Source: Distichodus sexfasciatus
Lineage: Eukaryota > Chordata > Actinopteri > Characiformes > Distichodontidae
DNA length: 64,000 nucleotides
NCBI GenBank assembly: GCA_032718565.1
Contig: JAVGVS010000164.1
Coordinates: 1 to 64,000, forward strand
Direction: 5' to 3'
Positions 21,578 through 33,985 of this stretch are shown in pieces (position 1 is the first letter of the stretch; each line of letters opens with the position of its first letter). A program made the position numbers and the translations under genes. The notes beneath the pieces were generated by a model, which saw only the letters and a program-made list of their open reading frames with translations, searched no databases and was not told the DNA's origin.

Positions 21578-22670
21578 TTCAATTCAATTCAAGTTTATTT
21601 ATATAGCGCTCTTAACAACAGTCATTGTCACACAGCACTTTACATATAACCGGCCTAAACCCCCTAACAAGCAAGCCTGAGGCGACAGTGGCAAGAAACA
21701 CCCCCTGTAGTAGGAAGAAACCTTGAGAGGAACCAGACTCGAAACTGGACCCCATCCTCCTCCGGGCAACCGGGCGAACATACACAGCAACCAATAGTTC
21801 AAGATGAACCGTTAGTCATTTTTAAAGAAGTAAAGATATAATAATTGTCCAAGGGATGTTTTCGAATCCTGAGTCGTTACTGGGCCATTTGCAGGACCCT
21901 CTCAGCAACGTTAAGCTAAAATTAGTTCAATATTAAACTGCTAATTCGGTTCAGGTCCATAGGGTCCAATAAATCCCAGATGATGATGTCTCCATAGAGT
22001 CCTGGTGAGGGTTCAGTCGGTCAAGTGTCGGCTCGGGAGGGTTGAGATGGTCAAGCGTCAGCTCGAGACGTCTCCAGAGAGTCCCGTTGAGGGTTCAGTC
22101 GGCCAAGCGTCATCTCGGGATCAGCTCGGAAAAAGAAGAAGAGAGACAAGAGAGTTAGTGCCCTACACCTAACCTCCGGCAGTGCTAGAGTAACTATGGC
22201 AGCTTAGTTAAGAAGGGAGAGCTGGAGGGTAGCACAGACATGAGGGCTTCCAGGGGTCTCAGCATTGCACCAAACCACCGTCTGCAAACTTCAGCGATCA
22301 GCAGAGTGGTAGGATCACAGCACCAATCCCCCCTTTCAGCTTTAATCTCAAATGACCATGAACCCCCAGATCTCGCCTTTAACTAAGAAAAAGGAACTTT
22401 AATATCCAAAAGACTGACTAAACAGTTAAGTCTTAAGCCTTGACTTAAAGCAGAGATTGTTTCTGAGCTCCGAACACTAACGGGTAGTTTATCCCACAGC
22501 TGTGGTGCTTTATGAGCAAATGCTCTTCCCCCCACGGTAACGTTCTTTATTCTGGGTATTACTAAGAGACCTGCGTCTTGCGATCGAAGCGTACACGTCG
22601 GACTGTAGTTGCAAATGAGGTCACTCACATACTGCGGTGCAAGACCATTTAGAGCTTTATAGGTCAAGAG
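21578..22670 (-). mobile_element. LINE 3' region, copy 2 (ATTGAAT-tailed family)
   Basis: On the minus strand this comprises the end of an RT-protein reading frame (22383-22660), a long 3' UTR and an AGCGCTATATAAATAAACTT plus GAATTGAATTGAAT tail at 21578. The 3' UTR matches 1960-2765. The 5' side is cut by the assembly gap. Confidence 0.85.
22383..22660 (-). pseudogene. C-terminal end of a LINE ORF2-like protein
   Basis: The frame encodes LLTYKALNGLAPQYVSDLI, LRSQDAGLLVIPRIKN, GGRAFAHKAPQLWDKLPVSV and RSSETISALSQGLRLNCL. The ALNGLAPQY...L...RAF...APQLWNKLP...R....F..LK block is the conserved C-terminal domain after the reverse transcriptase in many fish non-LTR elements. The frame is open but upstream catalytic domains fall in the gap. 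Transposon protein, not a host gene. Confidence 0.85.
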
Positions 22671-23038
22671 NNNNNNNNNNNNNNNNNNNNNNNNNNNNNN
22701 NNNNNNNNNNNNNNNNNNNNNNNNNNNNNNNNNNNNNNNNNNNNNNNNNNNNNNNNNNNNNNNNNNNNNNNNNNNNNNNNNNNNNNNNNNNNNNNNNNNN
22801 NNNNNNNNNNNNNNNNNNNNNNNNNNNNNNNNNNNNNNNNNNNNNNNNNNNNNNNNNNNNNNNNNNNNNNNNNNNNNNNNNNNNNNNNNNNNNNNNNNNN
22901 NNNNNNNNNNNNNNNNNNNNNNNNNNNNNNNNNNNNNNNNNNNNNNNNNNNNNNNNNNNNNNNNNNNNNNNNNNNNNNNNNNNNNNNNNNNNNNNNNNNN
23001 NNNNNNNNNNNNNNNNNNNNNNNNNNNNNNNNNNNNNN
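22671..23038. other. Assembly gap (368 N)
   Basis: Run of N. Any open frame drawn through it is meaningless. Confidence 1.
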
Positions 23039-23039
23039 G

Positions 23040-23074
<35 letters not shown>
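23039..23074. repeat. (TA)n/(CA)n microsatellite at gap edge
   Basis: Compound TA then CA run, probably the cause of the assembly break. Confidence 0.95.
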
Positions 23075-23075
<1 letters not shown>

Positions 23076-24019
23076 ATATTGGAAAAACAGATAAAATGTT
23101 TTAAAACAATTAAAAATGTGGGTATATTATTTAAAACTAATTTGGAAATAAACATGTAATTTAAATATCTAATATATATTTTTCAATATTTTATTAATAT
23201 AATTACATAGTCTATAATATATTGTGTTATATATGTTTTGGTCTGGATGTGTGGAGGTTGTAGAAAGTGGGACTGAGATGAACAGCAACTCACTGGTGTT
23301 CTCCTCCTCTCTCCACCGCATCCATAACACAGTTAAATAAATCATCCTCTTCTGGTTTTCTCATCCCTCTCTCCTCTCTCTTCTGCTGCTGCTGTCCTCA
23401 CTAAACTCAGCAACCAGCTACAGGACGTTACCTCAGCGCCCTCACACACACACACACACACGACTAGCCAGCATGACGCTGAGGGAGCTATGCTGTAGGG
23501 ACTATAAAACTCATCAGAAGTCACTAAGAGGACACACACCCACACACACACACACACACACCTTCATCAGTGAGAGAGCTGGTTGTAACACAGTGCACCT
23601 GATGGAGGAGTGCATGCTGCTTGTCTCTCTCTCTCTAAATGGCTGGTTCTCGCTGCAGCTTGTAAGAGTCTCTGCTGTTTTTCTCTCACCCTGATGAATC
23701 AGAGCTGCTCATCAGGGGTCTCTCCTCAGGGGCCCGAGCCAGACGCCCAGCCTCTTTGGGTCAGCATGCTGAGAGAGAGAGAGTGTGTTTGCAGTCACAA
23801 CACATTCATGCATGCTGAGCGGAGGCCCCTGGAGTCCCCCAACCTGCTGCAGTGGCACCGGGGCCCGCCTCTGCTTTATAAAGCTCTCACATCCGCGTTT
23901 GTCCACATCACAGATCCCACCTGCACGTGGACAGGAGGATGAGGGAGGAATGAGAAAACAAATCAAGGTGCAAAAAGTCAGACGAGAAAAATAGCAGCTC
24001 CTTGATTAAAGGTTTATTT
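23075..24019. other. Unassigned intron sequence
   Basis: CA-rich runs at 23444-23461 and 23533-23560. 23160-23240 is very AT-rich. No exon-like signal. Confidence 0.35.
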
Positions 24020-24084
24020 ATGTGTGTGTTTAATCTGTCTGTGTGTGTGTATGTGTGTGTGTGTGTGTGTATGTGTGTGTGTGT

Positions 24085-24114
<30 letters not shown>
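24020..24114. repeat. (GT)n microsatellite with ATGT interruptions
   Basis: About 95 bp of GT dinucleotides, directly abutting the SINE at 24113. A second GT run lies at about 24444-24468. Confidence 0.95.
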
Positions 24115-24115
<1 letters not shown>

Positions 24116-24345
24116 GTAAGTGAGTGATTATTTGTCATTGTGAACACAGCACACAGTGCACCACAACCACATGTGAGCTCTGCATTTGACCCATCCGTGA
24201 AGGAGCAGTGGGCAGCTGATGTGGGCAGCACCCAGGGAGCCGTGCTTGGGGACGGTACCTTGCTCATGAGTACCTCAGTAGTACCGTTACTGGTCTGATA
24301 TTCTGGTAACTGGTGACTAACCATTATGCCACCAACTGCACCAAA
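24113..24345 (-). mobile_element. SINE family A
   Basis: Clear body (GTGCACCACAACCACATGTG, GGAGCAGTGGGCAGCTGATG, GCTTGGGGACGGTACCTTGC, TCATGAGTACCTCAGTAGTA) and a damaged head at 24345. Confidence 0.8.
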
Positions 24346-24876
24346 ATATCTGTGCCCTGCCTTGAGTTGGCGCACACCCAGGGTTGGATTAAGCAGCTCA
24401 CATAATGAATAAATCAAATGATGTATTGTTACAACCCTAGTGAGCGTGTGTGTGTGTGTGTGTGTGTGTAAGGGTGTGATTAGATATCTGCATGCTGCTA
24501 GCTGATTAGTTGCAAATGAATTGGTGTGTTGATGGTCAGTTCAGCTGATGCTGGACCAGAGTGGAGCATGTGATCACTCCCTGTGCTGCTCATTAACTCA
24601 CTGCTCATGATGGGCCAAAACCTGAACACACACACTCAGAAAGTCCCAGCATGGACGGAGCAGATTTCCTAACTTTTCGTTTTGAATCATTTTAACATGA
24701 TCTCTGCTGGAGTTTTGCATTTATATCACACTTTTCATGAGGAAATTGTTGCATCATTTCACTGTGTATTTCCAGATGCTGCTATTACCATGAGGTAGAG
24801 CTGGACGATTTCACCTCGAGTCTCATTATCACGATTAATTCAACATCCTACCTTGGCAGAGGTCACATTTCGTCGT

Positions 24877-25055
24877 TAGTTTAAAATGTATATTTTGTAC
24901 TTTATTTATTATTGTTTATTCCATGTGCCTTAATTGTTCTTTGTTCCCTTTTTCCTACTGCACTGTGTAAACTGGAGCCACGTCGTCTCGTCTCTCTGTT
25001 TATCTGTACAGTATATAGCAGAGATGACAATAAAGTTTACTTTGACTTTGACTTT
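24877..25055 (+). mobile_element. LINE-type 3' end with (TTTGAC)n tail
   Basis: TGTTCTTTGTTCCCTTTTTC, GAGCCACGTCGTCTCGTCTC, CTGTACAGTATATAGCAGAG and ATGACAATAAAGTTTACTTT, ending in repeated TTTGAC units. Two inverted copies are at 44884-45061 and 46256-46405. The tail structure suggests a 5'-truncated non-LTR element. Confidence 0.7.
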
Positions 25056-25065
25056 CACTAGTTTG

Positions 25066-25240
25066 CCGTGTGAACGGAAGGTTGTCGGTTCAAGTACCTA
25101 ACTGGTAATGGCTCCACTGAGATGCTCATGAGCAGGGTACCGTCTGCTCCTTTACAGATGGGTCAGCATTCAGCGCTCACGTGTGTTTGTGGTCCACCGT
25201 GTGCTGTACTGTGTTCACAATGACAATCACTCACTGTGTA
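25066..25240 (+). mobile_element. SINE family A
   Basis: GGTTGTCGGTTCAAGTACC (B-box region), CTCATGAGCAGGGTACCGTC, CTCCTTTACAGATGGGTCA and TGTGTTCACAATGACAATCA. An internal deletion removes the CACTGCTCCCCGG part. Confidence 0.75.
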
Positions 25241-27765
25241 ATTTTATAATAACCGAAACATACACAGATGGAGGTCAGACTAGACGGGGCATAGTCACGT
25301 GACAACACACACACTAGTATGATATTAAGGGCACACTACATCAACACACACTGGAGAAAGTGAACACAATCACACATATCATCATTAAGGTTGATGAGCA
25401 CTGGAACATAATAATATGACAATTCAAATGAAGATGTTCACTTGTGATTTCTGCACTTAAAACCAGCAAAAGAATCCCAGACGAGGTCTTTCTTCTCTAA
25501 ATCACTCTGAGACGGGGTTGTTTTCCAGTGTGACAGTCAGATTAATGGAGTTGCTCAGTGCCTGTGTTTTCACAGGATTTACACTTGGGATGTGGAGCAT
25601 TTATACGAGGTAAATATGGCTACATTTCTGGATTACTTCACCAGCATTCCAAACACAATGTTCTCATTTCAGGAGCAAATCAATCAAACAGTGCCTTGAT
25701 TTCAGCACCCCCAAAATTCCAAATGTGTCACAAACACGCCTGGTTTTATTTCAGAGGGACGCAAATATGTATTCTCAAAAACACAGTTGCTTTCTCTGAT
25801 CGCTGATTCGTATTGATGAGAAAAAAGCTGGCATGCGGTCAGGACGGACGTGCAGTTCATTAAAGCTCGGTTTCAGCTGCTTGAGGTTTGGAGTAATGCG
25901 TCATTTTGCGATATCAGAATCAGTAAAAGCTGCAGCGTGATGGCTGAAGTGCGGAGCGTGATGGTGATGATGATTGCAGCGCTGGTGATTATACAGATTT
26001 CAGCCGCTGCCTCTGGTGATCATTACCACGTCGATGTGACCTCATAAGTCGTAGAGCAGGGTTCTGGAACGTTCTCCTTGGTGTCAGGAGCCTTTAGATA
26101 ACGTGATTTAATAAAGGCATTAAAAAGCCTATGGCTCGTCCTCAGGAGAAGGTTAGAGGCTCTAAAAGAGGCGAGATGCTGTAACAGTGGCGTTATCGGC
26201 TGCTTTCAGCATACTAATGGAATTCTACGCTATGTTTTGGTCATTTCACAGTCTGTGAGTCACCCTTGATTTTGTGGTCCATTTCCATGTTTATGAAGTT
26301 GAGCGCTGCAGGATTCAATTTATTTCATTGATCATTACGTTTGATGATCCCATAGCGTGTGGCAACGAGGGTCGCAGTGTTAATTCCGTAACGTGGTGCT
26401 GCGATACGTAGCGCTGGAGTTCCCGTTATGACGATGTGAAGCTACTGAAAGGTCATGTAGATGGACCTTTATTCATACTGCAGATATTCCTGCTCAGAAC
26501 TCGCTGGCACGTCGATATCTAACATTCTCATCCAGCAGTCTTTATTCTTCTTCTTCTTCTTTATTACTGAATGTTGATTCACCAACCAAATGTTGATTCA
26601 TTTGTTGCCCCAGTGAGACGACACCAGCCCTCGTCTTTAGCACAGAGCGCAGCTGAACAGCACTGCCTCGACTAAATCTCAAAGATAAAAATTAACAAGC
26701 CCCTTTAAAATGACCAAATGAATATTTTTACTACACATTTTGCCAGAAAGTATCCAAAGTTGCTTCTCTGAGTAAAAACGTAATAAATAATTCTGTTAGT
26801 TGCATCGCATATCAGCTTGTGGGCGCTGCTAACAGAAGGCTGGATTTTAATGGTGTCAGCGCGGCGGTGTTGTTCGGTGACCGTGCTGGTGAGAGAAAAC
26901 CAGAATCTACACAGACATGGGAATCAGTATAAAGCTGCTGCTGTTGAATTTGCAAAATGCTGTGAGAGAACTGGTTTTTATCAGTCTTGGGAAGTGATTA
27001 GATGAACCAGAACAGACAAACTTCATCTTTTCATGTTCAGGTTCACTTTATTGTCATCAGCAGATAAAGACCTGAGATCACACGGCACATATAACAATAC
27101 CATTAAATTATGTAAAGTGCAGACAGACATCATTAGACATAAAAGCCAGACAATATGAACAATAACAGCAGTCCAGCTGCATGTAGATGTGATAGAGCTG
27201 GGCTAATAAAAACTCCACTCAGGAATCTTCATGAAAATTAGTTTTAGTGAAAAGTACATCATTAATATTAAAGTATTATATAATTGTAATTCATAGTGTA
27301 AAGGTTGTGGGGTTTTAAGCGGAGCAGCTTTATTTAACCACACCAGCTAGACAAAATTGTAATAATGAGAGAGACAAAGGTCAAAACCAATAGAGTCATC
27401 TAAATCCAAACAGCGGTGGACGGAAGTGTGGTCAGAATAACGAGAGAGGAGGAGAGAGAGAGCAGCTCTAAACGTAGTGAGTGTGCAGCAGACATCTCCA
27501 AATGAGCTCGATGAAGCTGTAAATGTGAGATCAGATCAGAGTCAACACAAACACACTGACACCAAGATGAAGAGACACACTTGGTGCTGAAGATAAAGAC
27601 CAAACAAGCTGATAGAAGTGAGGAAACACAACTTACTGTACTCATCAATATCAATTTACAGTATAAAACTGTGAGTAGAGTCGCCAGCCATGTTCTGTAT
27701 TTTTACAGCAAGCACACTTTATTTAACATTTACAAATTAGTACTATAATTATGAAATACAGTATG
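25241..27765. other. Mostly repeat-poor intron sequence
   Basis: No gene. 25850-26480 has many G+C-balanced unique segments. A (CTT)n run lies at 26545-26562. 27040-27190 has TTCACTTTATTGTCATCAGC and may be another truncated LINE 3' end. Nothing else identifiable. Confidence 0.35.
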
Positions 27766-27995
27766 GGTGACACCGTGGTGCGTAGGTTAGCACTGTCACC
27801 TCACAGGAAGAAGGTGCTGTGGTCAGTCCCCGAGTGGGTCGTGGAGTCTCTCTTTGTGGAGTTTGTGTCTCCCCGTGTTCACATTTTTGTATTTTTGAGC
27901 AATACCCTTAACCCCAAGTTGCTCTCAGGGAAACTGTTCCTGTGGAAATGGAAGTCACTCTGGATAAGAGCATCCACTAAATGACATAAATGTAG
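27766..27995 (+). mobile_element. Composite SINE: different head joined to a V-SINE-like tail
   Basis: 27766-27875 reads GGGTGACACCGTGGTGCGTA, GGTTAGCACTGTCACCTCAC, AGGAAGAAGGTGCTGTGG and GGAGTTTGTGTCTCCCCGTG, the head of a different fish repeat. 27890-27995 reads TTGAGCAATACCCTTAACCC, GGAAATGGAAGTCACTCTGG and ATAAGAGCATCCACTAAATG, the family B tail. The two are fused without a visible target duplication at the joint. Confidence 0.7.
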
Positions 27996-28744
27996 ATGTA
28001 GCAGTTGTGAGGATGATTCATGTTCCAACTTTTATCATCACATGCAGATAAGAGAGGAACATCATTAGGAGAAATGCAGTTCCTGCACTCAAAGGTGACC
28101 CAGGACTGACCCGTGGTGTACTCGAGTGTGGGCTGCTGCACATTAGATTGTCGGATCTACAACACACAATACTGCAGCGTCTTTGGTTTTGCAGTGTGTG
28201 TGTTTGTTCTTAAGTGTGTGTGTGTGTGTGTGTGTGTGGGCGAGTATTAGCAGTCTTCCTCGAATTCTCCTGCACCTGCAATCTCCCGGAGTTAACCCTG
28301 CGCGGGGCGGCGGTGTTGCAGTGATTACGGCACGTCCTGTGGGACATCGATTGTCCTGCTCCTCACCGCCGAGCTCCACACAATGCTGACGAATGAACTC
28401 CGGCCCTGCCAAGTCCAATTAACTGTCAGCGCCGCATCGACGCGCCCTCTCGCTTTGCGAGGAGAGCAAAGAAAAACAAACTTTTAATCAAATTGTGCTC
28501 CGGGCCCCAGGGTAAGCGGGGTTTTATTCTGAATTCTGCTCTGCTCCTCCTCGATCTGCCGCTTCACACTTTTCCTAAGGAGGCATTTGGGAGGACACTT
28601 TGCTTTATCTTTATTAATGCGATACTACGCCCAAAAAGTGCTTGCACTGCCGGTAATTCTTAGACCCACTGAACAGGGCAAGTGTTAACGCTGTATTATC
28701 CGAGACACACTTTTTGCTAAAAAAGAATTTTTGCTAAATTTTTG
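27996..28744. other. Unassigned intron sequence, (GT)n at 28215-28238
   Basis: 28270-28640 is GC-balanced and repeat-poor (AAACTTTTAATCAAATTGTG, TTTATCTTTATTAATGCGAT). No coding signal. Confidence 0.35.
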
Positions 28745-28905
28745 AATTTTGAAAATTACATAATTTAGTAGACACATTTATCCAGGCAGACTGCCTTTTC
28801 CTAAATACAGCGACAGTCTCCCCAGAGCAATGTAGGGTTAGGGTCTTGCTCAGGAACCCAATAGCTGTAGTGAGGAATGTAGAATTTGAACCCATAAATA
28901 TATAC
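28745..28905 (-). mobile_element. V-SINE-like SINE, family B
   Basis: In reverse: AGTAGACACATTTATCCAGG, CAGTCTCCCCAGAGCAATGT, AGGGTTAGGGTCTTGCTCAG, GAACCCAATAG, AATTTGAACCC. Confidence 0.75.
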
Positions 28906-29099
28906 CCAGTTGTATTACATTACAATAATTTCATTACCTTACAGTACAGTACATTTCGGGGCACATTTTAGTGCATGTTGTACTCAAAAGAATCTCTGAT
29001 ACCTAAGAATAAATCAACTTAACTTCCTGGAATGTTAAACCTCTGCTGCAGAACCCTTTACTGGACGAACTTTGATAAAGCTACACATGGTATTTAAGT

Positions 29100-29290
29100 G
29101 GTGGTGTTGGATTAGTAGCAGGATGCCTGGTTATGGACCAAGAGCTTCTAGTCTGGCTCCGTCCTGCTTCCAGCACTACCACTACTCTGCCCCGAACAAG
29201 AACCTGATCCCCAAGTTACTGAAGCCAGACTGCTCCGGTAATTAGGAAATGGAAGTTGATCTTTATAACACCATTTTACTGTCCAAATTC
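29100..29290 (+). mobile_element. V-SINE-like SINE, family B
   Basis: GCTTCCAGCACTACCACTAC, CCTGATCCCCAAGTTACTGA, GGTAATTAGGAAATGGAAGT. The tail is eroded. Confidence 0.7.
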
Positions 29291-30044
29291 TGTGTTGCCC
29301 AAGTTGCTGTTAAAAATTATGGTTTTCCCAAAATCCAGTACAGCTAAATTAAGTAGCTAAAGTTTAATGCTGACTTTGACTACAGCACTGATCAATACCA
29401 GTAACAACTGAAGGTTTGATCATGTGTACCACCATATATGTGCACCACTAACCTAATTTTGTATTGTCTGTCATGAAGTTGGAACACATCAGCCAAAAGG
29501 CAAAAAATGTTAACGTTAATGTTAATGTAAATGTTAAATGTTAAATGTTGATTGTGAGACTTAAATGTACCGTTGTGGTTATATCAGGAAAAGACAGGAA
29601 TCTTCTGAGAAGACTGAGAGAAGGTCAAAGAAAAGGAAAGTAGAAGTTAAGAAGGAAATAATTACAGAAGTAATGCATATGTCCTTGAAGCAGCTCAACG
29701 TGACAGTTTCTGATAGAAGGACCTGCTGAATGAGGTCACAAAGTGTCAGACTCGACTAAACGACAGCATAAAGCAAGAGTTGTCTATAATGATTTCACAC
29801 CACAGACAGTTGTGCAGTTAGACATCTCATCATTAGCTTACTACCATCTGTGCTGTCAGGTTATTAATGACTTGTGCAGGTGTGATAACCTCACCGAGCT
29901 ATAATCTGCCTAATAATCTTCATTCTGAAAGGAGTATTTAAAGTGCCAAATTGGCAATAATGGTGTTGGTGCAACCTTGACGCATGCCTTTACACGTCTC
30001 TGCTACTTCTTCTTTTAGTTTTACCTGTTTGGAATTTACCAGAT
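29291..30044. other. Unassigned intron sequence
   Basis: Short AATGTTAAATGTTA-type direct repeats at 29508-29550; otherwise nothing recognised. Confidence 0.35.
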
Positions 30045-30165
30045 GCTCTAATCCTGAGTGATTCGTGTCCTTTTTTTGCCCCAGTCCCAAGTGGAATTTG
30101 AACCCCGAATTTTATGATCATCAACTCAGGATTTCGGTCATTTAGACCATAGCACCACTGCCACC
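30045..30165 (-). mobile_element. tRNA-derived SINE remnant, family B-like
   Basis: In reverse: CAGATGCTCTAATCCTGAGT, AATTTGAACCCCGAATTTTA, CATTTAGACCATAGCACCAC. The head is preserved and the middle is deleted. Confidence 0.5.
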
Positions 30166-33100
30166 CTTTCAGCTGCTTTTGCTATAGGTCACCGCAGCAA
30201 GTCATCATTGTTCACATATTGATTTGGCAAAACTTGTACTCTGGCTGCTTGCTCTTCATGACGTGATTGTTCCCATTGATACAGACTTAGGACAGGCACT
30301 GAGAAACACATTTTCTACCCACGTGGCTTTGTTGCATGGCTATATGCTAACAATACACAGTTTATTACTTTACGTTCTACTTTAAAAGCATCACATATGG
30401 TAGAACGTTTTTATTTAATACTAATGCATGTACAGAGGTATAATTATTTTAGTCAGAATTAAAAGCTGTGCACCAGAATGTCTGCAGCACCTCTCTTTCT
30501 TTGGGCTTTTCAGTGGATCGATTAAGCTTTACTCCCTCTAAATGTCTCATTGGGGTTTTTTCTTCTCTTGGGATTGGGACTTGCAGCCATTTTGGTGAAT
30601 CTGGCTTCCCTAATTCCTCCAAGGTCAAGATAAACAACTCGAGCCTCTCTCGCTTTTGATTATCTTAATGCAGACATTAAAAGGCCAGGAATTCAATTAA
30701 ATCACCGCCGTTTGCTGCTGAGGAAAAGGTAGAAGCCAAAGGGACAGAGAGAGAGAGAGACACTATCACAGCGCTAAGGCTTAATAAGAAGAACAAAGAG
30801 GCGGCATCTGTGATCTGTGCGTCTGAGAAAGGGCATCTAGACGATAAGGATCAAACGAGGGTTTTACAGGAAATGTAGTCATTGCCAGATGATTGGAGGC
30901 ATTCAGGAGAGCAGCAGAAAGAATGATGTAGCAACTCATGGTTGCTCTGGAAAAGCCACAGCACGACGGACATATCAGTTTGCAGATTTCTACTGAAAAA
31001 TTTGACATTAGCTTGAAAAATTATACACACTGGCATGTTACATGACCTGTGAAGTGTTGCATGTCCTTTATTATCTGATCTGTAAAACCCCCATCGTATG
31101 AGGCTTTTTACTGTTCCTGAGCTCTCCCCACTACAGCAGTTATAGCTCGCCAATAGTGCTGTAATATCCCCCTTAATGCAGACGCTCTTTCTGTACAATC
31201 ACACGCAGCTACTCAAAAATAGGTTTGATTTTACAGGATTATGCCGTTCACTAACACTAACTGTATCATTCCATTATTGAAGAAGAAGTGCAGCGTTTCT
31301 TGGCCCCTTCTTTCTTTTTTATTTTAGATCAGATCACAGGGGTTTTGGAGGTTAAACACAAACGAGTTGATCGTTTCACATCCATCTGCTCTTCCTCACT
31401 GCTTTCCCACAGTCACTTTGCATTTCTCATATTGTATGCTGGATTTGAGGCTCAGAATAATTTCTGGACCAATATTAGGATGATGAACCGATTTTGTCCG
31501 TTGGTAGAATGAAATAAAGCCTCTCCGCTCTGCGGATCGATACGGGCACCTGTCTCTCTCTCCCAGACTGCATCACGCAGACTCCCAAACAGGGGAATTA
31601 GATTTTCTCGTTTACATTCTATTTGTCTTGCCGTCAGACATCTGCAGCGTTATCGCTCGACAACGACAGGCCACACTGCTTTTTTCTGTCTTTGAAGGCT
31701 TTGTGTTTGCCAGATGTTCCCACATAACCCATTAACTCCACTACTAGCCGACTTGCCTTCTTCTGGGGAGGTATATATATTTTTTCTGTTTATTTTCGAG
31801 TCTGTTTTCGGGTGCCAGTCACACAAACACAATGGATTTCTCAGCAAGTCACTCTTGTGTACCTTTGACTTCAGTGTGACTTTGAGATTGCACAGGAATA
31901 ATTCATGGGCTCTGGCAAGTTTCCAGAGATGAGTGAGGAACAAAACTGAATTCAGAGCTCCAGAGGTTCCTTCTGGATAATTCTTTGCACCCTGAACTCG
32001 CCAACCTTTTCTTTTTTCCTTTCTTTCTTCCTTTCTTCTTTTCATGTGGTCGGTCTTCTGGTCTCAGGGGGGGTTGTGTGTGACTGTTAAACAGATGAAG
32101 GGGCAGAGGGGCAGGCGTGATTGACACACAGCGTCCGCTTCATGGGGCCTTCAGTCCTGCAAACGGTGGCCACTGAGTCTAACGCTTTGTTCTAAAGGCC
32201 GAATTCGAGTGCGGTCAGTCACTTTATAGCCACTCTCTAAATTGCAGTCACTCAGGAAATGAAGGTTTAATGTGGTACATATTTAAGTGGCGGCTTCTGG
32301 AGTGCGCCGGAGCAGGAAATGCAGCGGGAGAGCGACATGAGTCTGATGTCTACAATTTTGCAGTCACATTTCTGATGGAGGCAGCGTTGTTCAAATCACC
32401 TCAATTTACACGATTTTTACCCCACGGGGGCAATACGCCAATTATGCTGACTATAACATTGACCTTTTCACCATTTCCTGATATCCGCAGCATATCTCCG
32501 GACGTTGATCAATGCTGATGTTTGCCGACAACGCTACAGTATTCATGAATTTGACAGTATAAGCTGAAAGAACCGGTCTCCTCTGAGTGACGGGTGATAA
32601 TGGTGCCGCCCACCTGTTTAGTGGGCGCTCGCTGATGGACACTGGCACTTTGACCTGTGGCTGGCAGAGCTTTGCAGCAGTGCCCCTCCTGGGCCTGCCC
32701 TCACTGCCCGATCTCCTCAACCATGGTGGGCAGATGGCCACCTACGGAGAGCTGAAAAACCCCCACACCAAGATTTATCTCCTCACGAAGAGCATTAGCA
32801 TAATGTCAGATCATTAAAAGCTAATTATCTTAACACACATGTGGATGTGTGTCTGGAAAGTTGCTGAGAACAAGTTCCACCAAATGTTCCCCAAAACCTT
32901 TAATCACACTTTAGCTCCATACAGCCCTATCTTTTCCTGCCTGTCTTCAGGACTTTTATACTCACTCACTCACCACCATCTTACACCAGCAACTGTCTGA
33001 GCTGCTAAAAACAGACAAATGCTTCATGAGTCCAAAACAGAGAGACTCAGGAGGAGCTTCTACTCTCATCACATAAGACGTCTTCACCAGAACGTACCTC

Positions 33101-33329
33101 ACTGTCCCTCACCTGTCATTTTCACATTCATTTCTCACGTCATGCATGAAACAGGGAAGGTAGTCGCACATGCGGAGCTTCTTTTATTCTAGAGTTTACA
33201 AAACTTTAACAACAGAGCAGACAACAGAAACAAAATCCCACAGCTTCAAATCAGCAGAGACTCACGCACAAACATGGGTAACATGGACGACGACAAAAAC
33301 GAGACACAAACAGGACGTGTATATTAGGG
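30166..33329. other. Long repeat-poor intron block, several CNE candidates
   Basis: More than 3 kb with almost no recognisable repeat, unusual for this window. Densest candidate sub-blocks by texture are 30490-30720 (GCCATTTTGGTGAATCTGGC, TTGATTATCTTAATGCAG, GGAATTCAATTAAATC), 31600-32010 and 32560-32830. No open frame has domain or splice support. 33080-33325 may be a decayed repeat. Confidence 0.35.
32560..32830. other. Candidate conserved non-coding element
   Basis: Unique-looking block with GGGTGATAATGGTGCCGCCC, CTGTTTAGTGGGCG and a homeodomain-type cluster at the right end: GAGCATTAGCATAATGTCA, GATCATTAAAAGCTAATTA. Enhancer function is inference. Confidence 0.35.
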
Positions 33330-33985
33330 GTGGGTGATATATGGAGTATATACTGGATATATCTGGGCTTGCTCCTCGTGTGATGTAGTGAATGACTATA
33401 TGGTGAACATGTTAATGTTAAACAGACAGCATGTACGTCACATTCCAGTTTGTCTTCTCTGCCCTATCAAAGCAGACTGGCGCATGTGTGTGTAGTGTAG
33501 TGGAATAGAGGGACGTGAGCGTGCAGAGAGAGAAGTGAATATCCACACCATTTCAGAGACATTAATTGGAGATGGAAGCAAACGACTTGGTTCTGAAGAA
33601 ACCTCCACAGCTTCTGTTATTCTGTCACAAAACAGAAGTAAATGCGTAAAAATGCATAAATGATATTCTTCACGATGGAAACGTGTGTGTGAATGATCGT
33701 GACTCTCTTGTGAAACTCCATCACTCACAATAATGCTGTAATTCAGTCAAATTTTCCACAGACGACACTCATATTTTAGCTCATAAATAACAACAGCCAG
33801 CGTTCGACTCACAGGACAGATATTTACTTGATATTTTCAGTGTTTATTCTGGATGCACGTCCATCACATTATTGAGACACGGCTCAGAGTAATGCACGGG
33901 GGATTGCGGGTAATGTAGTGCTCTCCCAGAAAGACAGAACATATTGAGGTATATATTTTGCATCGCGATATTTTTAACTTAAAGG
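33330..33985. mobile_element. Putative non-autonomous DNA element including family C copy 3 (inverted)
   Basis: The left edge GGGGTGGGTGATATATGG and the right edge GCATCGCGATATTTTTAAC resemble GATAT-rich hAT-type termini. Inside, 33730-33930 on the minus strand matches repeat family C (CAATCCCCCGTGC, AAATATCTGT, AGCTAAAATATGAGTGTCGT). Boundaries and class are tentative. Confidence 0.4.

Noticed and set aside
22383..23155. Large open frames across 22671-23038
   Set aside because: They run through N bases; only the 22383-22660 LINE C-terminus is real sequence.
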